From: Brachionus manjavacas
Taxonomy: Eukaryota; Rotifera; Eurotatoria; Ploima; Brachionidae
Assembly (NCBI GenBank): GCA_019054805.1
Contig: JAHQIY010000011.1
Location: 2,733,001-2,797,000 of the forward strand
Length of the DNA: 64,000 nt
Reading direction: 5' to 3'
The notes under the pieces are model-generated. The model worked only from the letters and a program-made list of their open reading frames with translations, did no database searches and had not been told where the DNA came from. The first letter of the stretch is position 1. The number at the start of each line of letters is the position of its first letter. The position numbers and the translations under genes are program-made. Below are positions 39,673-50,476 of the stretch, piece after piece.

Positions 39673-42236
39673 AACATTCTAGTCTAGAAGATGATGTGTT
39701 TAATATTTGCCGTAGTTCTAAATTACACTGCCATTTAATTGACATAGTATTAAATAGCTTTAAAATTTTTAGCTTTTTTTTATCTGCTTCAGTACCAGAT
39801 TCAATGAAATAAATTCTTGGTATAAGGTGCCCATGGTAATTTGTAGTTTGTTAATATTAAATTGTAAATATTGCGAATTTTATTTCTAGGCAAAAAAGAG
39901 GGAAAATGTACATTATTACAGTAAGATTGAAGCTCACCCTACAAAATACCAATTATACCCAAATTTAGACAAAATTTTGAAATTATTATTTTTTATTTTG
40001 TCTTATTTTCCAAATAATTTTACTCAAAACATGACTATTTTTCTGATAAGAAAAACTCAAATGTACTTAATACCCAGAGGACCAAATTTTATTATTCCGC
40101 CAAAATTATACTTCATGATTTTAGCTTTATAAAATGATAATAAATAAAGCTTATTTTACACAATTTTTCAAAAGAGTTACATTTTTATGTCCTCAGACCG
40201 AACAAACAAATTAGCCAAGAATTGAGAAATTGAAAACAGTACGAAAAGCTAATACTGGTTCTTTAATTATAGTTATGGCATCATAACTTGTTAAGCCAGG
40301 ATTTTGATTCCATATGATTCTATTTCTAATTTTGCTTTCTTTTCTATCTTTCAATTTTGTCCAAATAAGCGAAAATATTTGTCACTCCCAGCATTTGTCA
40401 CTCCCAGCATTTGTCACTCCCAGCATTTGGTCATCATCTTAAGTTAAACTGTCCAAGACTTCAAAAGCAGCCTTGCTTTTTTACATTTATTTTGATTAAG
40501 TATATTTAACGATTGAGTAGTAATTTATCAAATGTATATGAATAAATTGGAGAGTGAAAGAAATTTTTCGTATCAGAACAATTTTTTTCATATAAAACAG
40601 TAATAACTTTTTTAAAAAAAATATTGGTATATCATTTTCCTTTTAACAATAATTTTTGTTAAAATTTAAAATGGATTTAAGCTCTTTTTATTCATTAATA
40701 AAACATTATTATTAAAATTCATTTACTTCTGACAAATATTTTTAAAATAATTAACATAATTATAGGGTAAACTTTTATAGAAAAATTAAAAAAAATTAAA
40801 TAAAAAACTAAACAATTTTTTTTTAAATTGAAAAATTAATTTTACAATTTCAATATATTTTAAAATTATAATTTTATTCAAAATTTTTTTTTTAAATATT
40901 ATAAAATATCATTAAGTTGTTATATTTTAATCGGATTGTATACTAAAATTAACTAATTATTTTAAATAAAAATTACTCCAAACTTCATTCTCCCTGAACA
41001 AATTTATTTTTATTCATTAAATAAAATTTTTTCCAAGCCAAAAGGATTGACGGTTAAGATAAAATTAATAATAAAAACAAGATTATTAATTTACTATTTT
41101 CTTGAAAAATTGCTAACTTTTATGGGATTTAGTTAAATCAAGCACAGAAGAATAATTATTTTTTTTTCAATTTAACCATTTCCAATTAAACAAGAAAGGG
41201 CTCAGATTTTCATATTTAAAGAAAATTAAGTGCTAAAAACTGTAAAACCTCGCAAACTAACTCTGTGCTTTAAAAAAAATTAAAATATTATTATGATATT
41301 TTTAATATTTTTATGACCCAGTGTTATTTTTTTACTTTTGATCTTTTTGTTAAAATAGTTATGGAAATTTAAAAAAAATTCCTGAATTTTTTTTTAAAAA
41401 TTGATTTCGTTAATTATGATTCAACAAAATTAAAAAATATAAAACTAAAAAATATTTAATTTTATTATTAGATTTTAACTTAATGATTTTTTTGTAAGAT
41501 GGTTTGTAAAGAGAAAATTTTCAAAACTGATGAGCACAAAATTTATTTAGGCTTATTTTACGCATGTCTCACACATAAAAAATAAATTAAAATTAATATT
41601 CTTATAACTTAGACTATGTTTCGTGATTCAAAAAAGATTCAAATTAACTTTTTTTAAAGATTCTTTTTTTATATATTATTTGATTATATAATTTGGTAAA
41701 TAATAACATCTTTTTTAGGTTACATATTTAATATATTCTTTTTGATAACATAAAACACTGATAACTATTTAATCATGGATGATAGCATTATCGGTTAGAC
41801 CCCAAAGAATTTATCATTCTGATCGAATTTTTATAGACAAATTCTCGGTTAACAATAAAATTATCGAGTTTTCAGGGAAATAAGTCGATCATATTTGATG
41901 TGATTGAATTACTTGCCACTCATCCTCAAGCTTACTATCATGATTTTGTAAATTTATAAATTTTTTTTTACCTTAAAACTTTAAGAAAATACAACCAGGT
42001 TTTATTGAAGAAACAAAATAATTTTTTTAGAATAATTTTATAAATTTTGAGTTCCGCGCTAATGCAATTATTTTTAATTTTTTTAAAATAAATTAAAACA
42101 AGCTTTCATGTTTAGAAATTTTTCAAATATCAAGTTTTTAAGATAAATAAAGATTTTAAATAGAATCAAAATTTATTTATTGTTAAAATAAAAGCATAAA
42201 TTAATTACTTAAATAACCTATTAAAATAAACTTTTC
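39673..42236. other. AT-rich gene desert
   Basis: No gene can be supported. It contains the small tandem repeat listed at 40381-40428. Short coding-like scraps near 40180-40330 cannot be assigned. Confidence 0.4.
40381..40428. repeat. Perfect 16-bp tandem repeat, three copies
   Basis: GTCACTCCCAGCATTT is repeated three times without change. It looks like a young minisatellite. Confidence 0.9.
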
Positions 42237-43166
42237 TTAAGTTTCAACTGAATAATTTTCAAGCTTTTTAAAATTGTTCAAAAAAATGCTTGGTAAAGGA
42301 TGCAACGTATAGTACTTATCAGCACTTAAATGAATATAGCCATTGAAATTGTTGTTAAAGTCAACACTTATACAAATGTGACATCCATTTGGTTTTTCCA
42401 AAAATCCGAATCGATTTGAAAAATAGCACATTTCTTTCAATAGATTCATAAATATTTTTTGTCTTGGACTTTCAGGATCTAAACCTAGATAGATAAATTT
42501 TAATTTTGGCTCCCAAAGGTCAAAATCCAGTCGTATATTTGGAATATTGCAGGGAATTATGAAATTTGAATGTGAGTTTTGGTCTAAACCAGCAATTGAT
42601 TCAATTTCTTTTTTCCGATATTTGGCACCATTCAGCAGACATGCTTGTCTATAAAATTTTACATTTTCTATATACAAGTCTTTTATGTTCTTTATTTTAT
42701 CTGTAAAATTTTTCAAGGTCCAATTCGAGCTCGGTTTTACCGATTCAATGTTTAAGTTTTTGTCCAAAAGTATCTTTAAATAGCTTTCTAGATTAACGCA
42801 TATGTGCGCATGGAACTCTGGTGTGCTAGCCCATTTACCTGTATGAAAAGATATGCAAAATGGCTCTGAATTTAGTCCATAATAACTGATAAAAGTCTGT
42901 ATGAATTCGAACAAGTCTTGAGTATCTTCAGGGCTCAAATCTTGGATCTCAACCCTTTTAAAGCGAGGATACCTTCGGCTTTTGGGACAAAATTTCACAA
43001 TGAAATGCGGCCTTGGTGTCAAAATGTCAAATATTACACTAAATTTTTTGTCCTCATAGAGAGCAAATTCACTAAATTGGAAAATTTTAATAAATAAAAT
43101 TAAATTTTTTTTAATTTTTGCTGTTTACTAAGGACTTTTGTTTGCTTGTATGTCGGACATGGACAT
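42237..43166 (-). CDS. HIT-like domain protein, two exons
   Basis: Exon 1 is 43166-43129 (MSMSDIQANKSP) and exon 2 is 43071-42237, separated by a 57-nt GT-AG intron; the join keeps frame through a split Tyr codon. The product is about 290 residues, cytosolic or nuclear, without signal or membrane segments. The N-terminal half resembles a HIT domain: FALYEDKKFSVIFDILTPRP (compare the HIT start with F.D..P..P.H), then FHTGKWASTPEFHAHICVNL, where HAH would correspond to the H.H core of the catalytic triad. The last His of the canonical motif is not evident, so nucleotide hydrolase activity is doubtful. The C-terminal half is unrecognised (LGLDPESPRQKIFMNLLKE, GCHICISVDF). The second ATG (43160) is also a possible start. 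Confidence 0.6.
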
Positions 43167-44763
43167 CAAATTTCAATTTAAACTAAAATTTAAAATATTC
43201 AATTTTTAAATAAAATTAAAGTTGGTGTGATTATAAGAAAATTGAAGATCATTAACATAAACATTATTTAATCATATGATTTAGATTAATAATTTTAAAA
43301 TTAAATTTTGAAAAATTCTTTCTTTCTTTTCTCTTGAGTCAAAAAATAGTCGCTTGGTTTAGTTTTCGGTTGTTTCTTCTAAAAATTTGAAATCTTATTC
43401 TCAATATTGATCAGCTCAAAACTTTTCGACGCTTTCATTGAAAAAAAATTATTTGAAAAATTAGAAAATATTTTTGTGAACAAGGAAACAAAAGGGGCGC
43501 AGTCCCCTCCGTATCTTTCCAGCTTTTTAAGTACACTTTCAGAAAATCTTAACTTGGTTTTTTTCAACTCTTGATTATTACATATATTTTAAGCATTATA
43601 TATATTTTAAAAAAATCTTTTGTTAAATGAATGGTTTAGACTTTTCCATTCATGTTTGGTAAAAATTTATTAAATATGATTTTTTTTTTCTTTTCTTTCC
43701 AATGGGTCCAGAGCAGACATTAGTCTTTCATGCGAACATGGTAGAAATTTGATTTTAAAAGCTAAATAATTAAAGTCAATAAACTTATAGACAATTATTT
43801 GATAGAAGTTTGGAGGGAACCATTCGGACTAGGCAAGTTTTTTGCACCTTTCCTGAATAGTTTCTAAAATTTGGTAAGCAATTGACAACTTGAAAGATGG
43901 AAAGAAAATATTGGGTTTGTTCTAAGAACATTTGTTTTTTTTGACTCAATTGCTAAAATATCATTTTAATTTTTATTAGCCTTAATATTGTGCTTTTTTT
44001 AATTAATTAACTCCAATTAAGCAATGGATTAATTTGAATAATTCGACTAAGAAAGACAGTTACTATGTTTACTAAATTTATTTGAGAGGCAAAACTTAAA
44101 ATCCACCCAACCTCATATACTTATCTTTTAGCATGGCGAAATTACAACCATTGTAAAAAAAAAAGTATTTTATAGATAAATTTGTGAAAATGGATCAAAA
44201 TCAAATTCTGAAAAATTTTTTAGAAATAATTCTAATATAATTTTAAAATTTTTTTTTAATTCCACTAAATCAGAATGATAAAATGAGAAAAAAATTATTT
44301 TTATTTAATAAATTAAAATTACGCCAGAATATACTATATTTTCTAATTATTCGGAAAAGTTTTCCTATAAGTCAAAGGTGAAAGAGCCACACTGAGTTGT
44401 CCATGAGTTAGGTAAAAAAATAAAACACAAAATTGCGAAAAAATTTTTCATTTTCACAAAAGCCTTTAAAATTTAATAATTTTAATTGATTAAATTTTAA
44501 AACAATCATTGAATTCTTCTTAAGTAATTAAAGAAAATACAATTGAATTTCAAAAACTAGAATAAGTTTAATAATTAGGATAAAGCCAAATTTACAATTT
44601 TTCTAAGATTAAATTAAATTTTTGGCGAACATTGGACACCAACGGAAGATAAGCTAAATTTAGGTTTATTGTTGGATAAAATAAAAAAAATTTTATAAAA
44701 TGGTTTGGATGATTATAATTCCAAAATAAATTGACTTTAAGTTCGCCTTAAAAGGTAAATTGG
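43167..44763. other. AT-rich spacer
   Basis: No supported gene. A 62-codon minus-strand frame (43567-43379) has some protein-like content (KKLERYGGDCAPFVSLFTKI) but no link to the HIT gene or to any family. Confidence 0.4.
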
Positions 44764-45087
44764 CACAATCCAAACAGACTTTGGGATTCGATGGGCTGTT
44801 CTGATCCAGCGAGGAGTAAATGCGGATACTAGCACAGAATGGCTAAACAGCTGACGAGAATCAACTAACGAGAAAGTTTCATACTTAACAGAGTAGTAGA
44901 CAACTAGAACAGATTGCCTCCTGAAGCAGTCAAAGCGGGTTCAAAGAACTTGTATAAGAAAATGGTTGACGAAATCAATTCGTCGCGTAGTCAAAAGCGA
45001 ATGAGTCACTCTTGGAAAGCTACAATAGCGATCCCTATATTGTTCGTTTGTTGGGACAATCCACCGTGTTATTGTTATTATTATTAT
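44764..45087 (+). pseudogene. LINE 3' end, (ATT)n-tailed, distinct family
   Basis: A short coding remnant in broken frame shows NERKF, NRVVDN-like and RLPPEAVKAGS, the C-terminal signature shared with the other CR1/jockey-like copies. It is followed by a GC-richer 3' end with GTTGGGACAATCCACCGTG and an (ATT)n tail at 45071-45090. About 320 bp remain. Confidence 0.65.
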
Positions 45088-45289
45088 TTTTAAGATAAAA
45101 AAAGAGTTAAGTTTTTATTCAAAATAGCAAAATTTATTTCGAATAGGACTGTTTATATCAACAATGCCAAACTAATTTTTATTTAAAATATAAAATAGAC
45201 TTGATTTTTTGAGAAAAACATCAATAAATTTTGAAATTACTTGTTTACTTTCAGTAATAATTTTAAGTTTTTTTCCTCTTTTTCTAAAG

Positions 45290-46072
45290 ATTGTTGGAAT
45301 TTCATGTCAAGATCACAAGTCATTAGAATTGCAAGATGATTTGAACATGCTAATGGAGTGGGCTGACCTATGGTCAACTGAATTGAACCTGGCTTAGTGT
45401 AAAGTCATGTATAAAGGTAAAAGAAACGAAAGATACCCATACGAAATGGTGAACTCGAGAGTCAATCATACTCTGAATGAATCAGGCCAAGAAAGAGATC
45501 TTGGAGTCCTGGTTTACAATGATATGAAATGGAATAAGCAATGTTCTCATGCGGTTGCAAAGGAAAATAGAGTGCTGGGTCAAATAAGAAACTCTTTTAG
45601 ATATTTGGGTAAAAAGACACTAAAGCCTTTGCACACAGCCCTAGTAAGGCCACATTTGGAATATGCGGTAAGTACGTGGTGTCCACATTATAAGACCGGC
45701 ATAAAAGTTTTAGAGATAGTACAAGTTGTACTATCTCTAAAACTTTTATGTATCTTGACCAAACCGTACGAGCTACGTCTTCACGAACTCAAGTTAAAGA
45801 AGACAGAGGTCTTAGAGGTGATCTGATACAATTGAACAAAATAGTTAATGGTCTTGAAGAAATTAATTTGATAAATGGGATTAACTACGCCAAAACAACT
45901 ACAATCAATCTGAGAAATGCAATGTCAGCGACATCCACAAATAGTTTCAAGGATTTCATTGATGAAGAAGTGTTTGGAATGTCACGAAACAATTTCTGCC
46001 AAAGCCTTAAAAAGGCTAAATGCGTTGGTATAGACTTGTCTATACCGCAGTGTAAGCTAACTAACTAACTTT
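45290..46072 (+). pseudogene. LINE C-terminal remnant with internal palindrome and 3' hairpin
   Basis: Frames at 45209-45397, 45407-45826 and 45748-46068 give LQDDLNMLMEWADLW, RDLGVLVYNDMKWNKQ, NRVLGQIRNSFRYLG, VRPHLEYAVSTWCPHY, then LRGDLIQLNKIVNG and a divergent end. The order matches the CR1/jockey-like ORF2 end and the copy at 32.3 kb. A 51-bp near-perfect palindrome (45700-45750) replaces the expected coding sequence after LEIVQ. The 3' end has a perfect 9-bp stem (46027-46035 with 46038-46046) followed by AACTAACTAACT. There are stops and frame changes; RT and 5' parts are missing. Confidence 0.82.
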
Positions 46073-46430
46073 CTTTATCTTTCATTGAAAATATTTTTTA
46101 AATTTCCCTTTTAAAGTTATGCTTAGACTGAACATGTTTCTTATGCAAATTTTAAATTTCTTTGGATTTTCAATTAAGTTTCTGTGAGAAAAAAACATAA
46201 AATTTATAAATCGCTAATTTTGGGTGTGAGACTGAGTAAAACACCTTCTGGAAAGCATGGTAGAAAATATCAATGCATTTTTTTCCATTTTTCTTTTTTT
46301 TGGACCTGAGCTTCAGGTAAATTTAAGGTAAAATGCGACAAATGAAATAGATAATTATTTAAATTGTTTTAAAATTTTTTGAATTTTTTTTTGTGAATGA
46401 AAAGGACAAAAGAAAAAAAAATAATATTCC
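46073..46430. other. AT-rich spacer
   Basis: Nothing seen. It includes the 3' flank of the receptor gene that ends at 46431. Confidence 0.4.
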
Positions 46431-48665
46431 TTAAATTTTCAATCTTTTAAAATAAGACAAAACTATTTTTCTGAATGATTTGTTCATATAATAGTAGACA
46501 ATAGTTGAGTACGAACATGAGATGACAAAAAACACACTTCCGAGCTGTAGAAAATTTGTGCAGATTTTAGATGCATAGATGCAAAATGTACCATTTAACT
46601 TTTCAATGAATACCAAAATGGCAATTGTGAATTCAAAAGCTCGAAAAAAGAACAAAACAGAGAGATTAATGATAATCGTTCGCGTAATTCTGTGCTCATA
46701 TCTTTCCGCTTTTTTTATGCTTTTTTCATTTACATCCTCAAAAAATTTGCACTTCATTCTGGTAAAAGTTCTAAACTGAACTAGCAGGACGGCATCGATC
46801 ACAATTATCAAAATAAAAAGCAACAGATCATTGACAAAAAACTTGACTATGTAGATAATGAAAAAAAATAGCCTCTCTTTCACACTCTCATTCATCAGAG
46901 TCTTAGATGGCCTCTGCATACTGCCATCAAACATGTTATGAAAGGTGTCCCTGCTCGGAAAATCATTGTAGAACAAATAATCTCTCACAATTAAATTCGT
47001 ATTCACCTCACTGGTTAATATTCTGTCCGAGTTGATCAAAAAAGCCAAAATCAGCATCACCATCAATGGATAGATAGGAAATAGTTCTTCCATTTTTTGG
47101 TTAAAAGTGCTGTTATTTTTTAGCAATAGAGTCCTGTCTATGGCAATGAAAACATTTACAATGTTCGACATTGTCCTCAAGCTGCCACCCAAAAATTCCA
47201 CCAAATAAATTTCCAAATATTGAACATAAATGTTTTTACTCATAGGCGAACAGTAGATGGCCGAAAACGATACACACGTACTAGAAAGATGCATCATATA
47301 TATGAGGCTATAGGCAAAATTTAATGCCGAATTAATAATCATCAGTTTAAAGGCAAAATTTTTGGTTCTTTTTTTAATAAAGATCTGTTTCTTGGTAAGG
47401 ATTTTTATGTTAAAAAAATTAGCCACCATACCAGCAAGAGCAAAGATTGGCAAAAGCAATATGCTGAGAAAATTGACAATTTCGGAGTAATAGAGTGAGT
47501 CTAAATAGTTGAAATTGGGGTAGGGAATATTTTTATTCTGACAATTGGCCATCAATGCCGAAAAATTGCATTCAGACTGGTTGAAATTTTGGCAAAATTT
47601 GTTAACCACAGAGCTAGTGTTGATATAAAACCAGAGTATGACACAAGTACAAAAATTTATATTTTGAAAAATTGGAACTTGGAAATTGTTTTTAGGAAAT
47701 TTTGCAAAAATACAAAAGTCTCTTATTGGGAAGTGGTAAATGTCTTCGGTTCTGAACACAATTTTTAGTTTATTTTTAAAGTTGGTCGGAAACCAATGCT
47801 CAGATTTGGCGAAGAGAAGCTGAATGTTGTAAAGTTCCAAATGAATCTCTTTTAAATTAGTGAAATTGCTGAATAGGAAATCTTGGATTTTTTCCAAATA
47901 GCCTCTTAATTGAATGGACTTGACCATTTCAAAAAGTTGATAGTTGAGCAGCTGAGCATCCAGATTGGTTTTATAGAATTTTAAGCATAAATTTTTTAGG
48001 GTAAAATTTAAGCTTGTTTTTATTTCTTTAAAAGTGAGAGTGTTTTTCTTTACCAAACTATTAGATAAGCCGAAAAAAGACAGTTTTTGCATGAAAAGAT
48101 TTTTGAATAGAAGAGGACTTGTGTTTTTGTAGTACTTGACACTGAATGCCAAAAATAATTCACTAACATTCTTGAAAACATTTGAACTATTCGAAATAGT
48201 TCGAAAATGTGAAAAATAAAAATTGAGTAGAATAATTTTATTCGAAACATGTTCAAATGTAGTAGTCCGAGAATCTATTTTGTCTAATCTGGTTATGTGT
48301 ATATAAAGTGGTATAATTGAAATAGATTTTGAACTAAAGTTGAATACAAGTCTGTGATCTAATACAAGATTGACTGCTGGAACAAAAATTACCGATGAGA
48401 TTAAATATATATCTTTCCGAGTGATGCAGTCAGTCTTAATAGAGTCAAAATTTTGAAAATTTTCAAAATTTATTTGCACAGGAACATATCCTTGCTTGAC
48501 AAAAATAGATTTTCTTATAAATTGACTGTGTGCATAAGTCGAAGAACACCCAGAATCATTTGTGACCAAGGCTTTTTTTAATTCTGAGTCGAATAAATCG
48601 TAGTATCCACATAAAAACGATTTAAAAGAGATAAAAATATGGGCAAAAATAAATGTTAGCTTCAT
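46431..48665 (-). CDS. Seven-transmembrane receptor with large leucine-rich-like ectodomain, intronless
   Basis: 744 residues in one exon. A signal peptide (1-19, MKLTFIFAHIFISFKSFLCG) leads a roughly 370-residue ectodomain with many NXS/T sites and irregular leucine-rich spacing (for example FEMVKSIQLRGYLEKIQDFL, then FTNLKEIHLELYNIQLL). It closes with a Cys cluster, CTCVILWFY (339-347) and C358, C366, C375, resembling an LRR C-terminal cap. Seven helices follow: about 394-422, 437-460, 478-510 (ending AIDRT, a DRY variant at 509-511), 529-547, 598-631, 661-688 and 703-727. No NPxxY is seen in TM7. The architecture recalls LRR-containing receptors, but the 7TM part is divergent. Probably a lineage-specific chemosensory or peptide receptor at the plasma membrane. 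Ligand unknown. Confidence 0.7.
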   Translation of the reverse strand: MKLTFIFAHIFISFKSFLCGYYDLFDSELKKALVTNDSGCSSTYAHSQFIRKSIFVKQGYVPVQINFENFQNFDSIKTDCITRKDIYLISSVIFVPAVNLVLDHRLVFNFSSKSISIIPLYIHITRLDKIDSRTTTFEHVSNKIILLNFYFSHFRTISNSSNVFKNVSELFLAFSVKYYKNTSPLLFKNLFMQKLSFFGLSNSLVKKNTLTFKEIKTSLNFTLKNLCLKFYKTNLDAQLLNYQLFEMVKSIQLRGYLEKIQDFLFSNFTNLKEIHLELYNIQLLFAKSEHWFPTNFKNKLKIVFRTEDIYHFPIRDFCIFAKFPKNNFQVPIFQNINFCTCVILWFYINTSSVVNKFCQNFNQSECNFSALMANCQNKNIPYPNFNYLDSLYYSEIVNFLSILLLPIFALAGMVANFFNIKILTKKQIFIKKRTKNFAFKLMIINSALNFAYSLIYMMHLSSTCVSFSAIYCSPMSKNIYVQYLEIYLVEFLGGSLRTMSNIVNVFIAIDRTLLLKNNSTFNQKMEELFPIYPLMVMLILAFLINSDRILTSEVNTNLIVRDYLFYNDFPSRDTFHNMFDGSMQRPSKTLMNESVKERLFFFIIYIVKFFVNDLLLFILIIVIDAVLLVQFRTFTRMKCKFFEDVNEKSIKKAERYEHRITRTIIINLSVLFFFRAFEFTIAILVFIEKLNGTFCIYASKICTNFLQLGSVFFVISCSYSTIVYYYMNKSFRKIVLSYFKRLKI

Positions 48666-50476
48666 TTGAATTTTGGAATTAAATTTTTTTTAAATATTTA
48701 TTTCGATTGTTTTTTTGTAGTATTTGAAATCAAGAAGCTATTTACGATATTAAATTATTTTAGAAATATAATCTTTGAAAATATTTTTGCGCAATAAAAA
48801 AATTCTACTTAAGACTCTCTGGAATAAATGGTTAAAAATAAATGAGAAGAAATGAAACAATTGTATTCCCTTTGGTTTAGATATAGGTTTTTTTTACAAA
48901 GGCTTTTGTTTATTAAATTTTGAATAAATAAGATGCATTAATGGAGCAATTTTGAATAGATGTAGACTATATTTTTGGACAGTAAATTTTGAATTTGATT
49001 AAATGGAGATTTTTCAGTTCATAAAATCCCCTGAGCATTTCATCTTGATAGAATGGAAAATTAACACTTCACCAATTGAAACCCAACAACGTTCTTTACA
49101 TTAAATAATTTATTTAGTTTTATGTAGCAATTTTATTTTTTACGAAAATTAAAAAAAAATGTTGATAATTGATCCCAATATTTACATGGAAAACTAGAGG
49201 CATTAAAAAGAAAAGGAAAAGAGAAAATTCCAAGGTCTTAAATGCTTTAGAAATTTAGTTAGCCATCAAAATTATCAATTAAATCAGCTGATCAGATGAT
49301 GATAGCATGGAAGAAGAGAATGAAGTGGTAACGGGAGGCAGAGGGATAAAAAGTTAATCAATGAATACGCTAGATGCTTAAAAGAAAATTTTGCTATTTT
49401 TATTTTATTTATATCTTCAAAAAAAAGTTCAAATATTAAAGGAATCAAAAAAATTTGATTTTATTTATTTTTTTTAAAAATAATTTGGTCGAAGCCTTGG
49501 CCAGTTGGAATGGAAATTTTCATATAAACAATTAAAAACTCACTATGTAAAATTTAAATAAAGAAAAAAAAATAAAATTTAATTTTTTCAAGAAATTAGA
49601 TAATTTTTTTCAAAATTCTTGAGGTAAACAATTTAAAAAAAAAAATTAAATAATTTATAAAAATTTTAATAAAAAATCAGTCAAATCAATACCAATTCTT
49701 CACTCAAATTCATATGATTTTATTAAAATAAAAAAATATTTTTTTTCTTAATATAAAATGTAAATAAAATTTAACTTTCATTTAATTAAAACTAGAGCTC
49801 AAAATAATTAATTTTAGAGAACAAAAAATATTGTGATAGATTTTAGTAAAAAGGACGATATTTTTTGTTTAGAGAATATTTCAGCAATTGCAACCCATGA
49901 ATGTTAAAATTGTACCAAAAATATCATTGAAATAGAATGTTGTCAAAGTCAAAGTCATGACTTAAATTTTTTATTTTTAACTCAAATTTATGACTTGCAC
50001 AAAAATTTTTATCAATACCTGCTTCATCTGGATCAGTTGAAAGAATTATTTTCTAAATCTGGTTACATTTACAGAGCACATAGGTCAAGATTAACGATCA
50101 GGAATTTGAAAGCAACTACTTTATTGGTATCAAATATGGATTTATTAAATAATTGACTTGACTTAAGACTTGTGATTTGACAAGCTTGGATTTTTCTTTA
50201 TTTAAATCAAAATGACATTTTTCTTTGACATTCATTCTTTAATTGACTTTTTTTACTTACTTGATTTAATTTTTATTTTGAAATTTGTAAAAAAAATTTC
50301 GGGTCATATATTCTATATTATGTGAGCAGTACCCCTCTCCTAAAACTAGGTGACCAGGACAGATCACCTAGTTTTCGAAGGTTTATTTTTTGATTCTACA
50401 GTGACATTTTATTCGGATAATTACGTAAATTTATTTTGAAGCACAACAATAGTTAAAGTGTGGATTAACTTATATA
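48666..50476. other. AT-rich spacer with a small perfect hairpin
   Basis: No gene is supported. AAAACTAGGTGA at 50342-50353 is perfectly inverted at 50364-50375 with a 10-nt loop. A short purine-rich patch near 49300-49350 has no clear meaning. Confidence 0.4.

Noticed and set aside
43379-43567. 62-codon minus-strand frame considered as first exon of the HIT gene
   Set aside because: It ends in a stop without a usable donor, and a better first exon (43166-43129) joins in frame.
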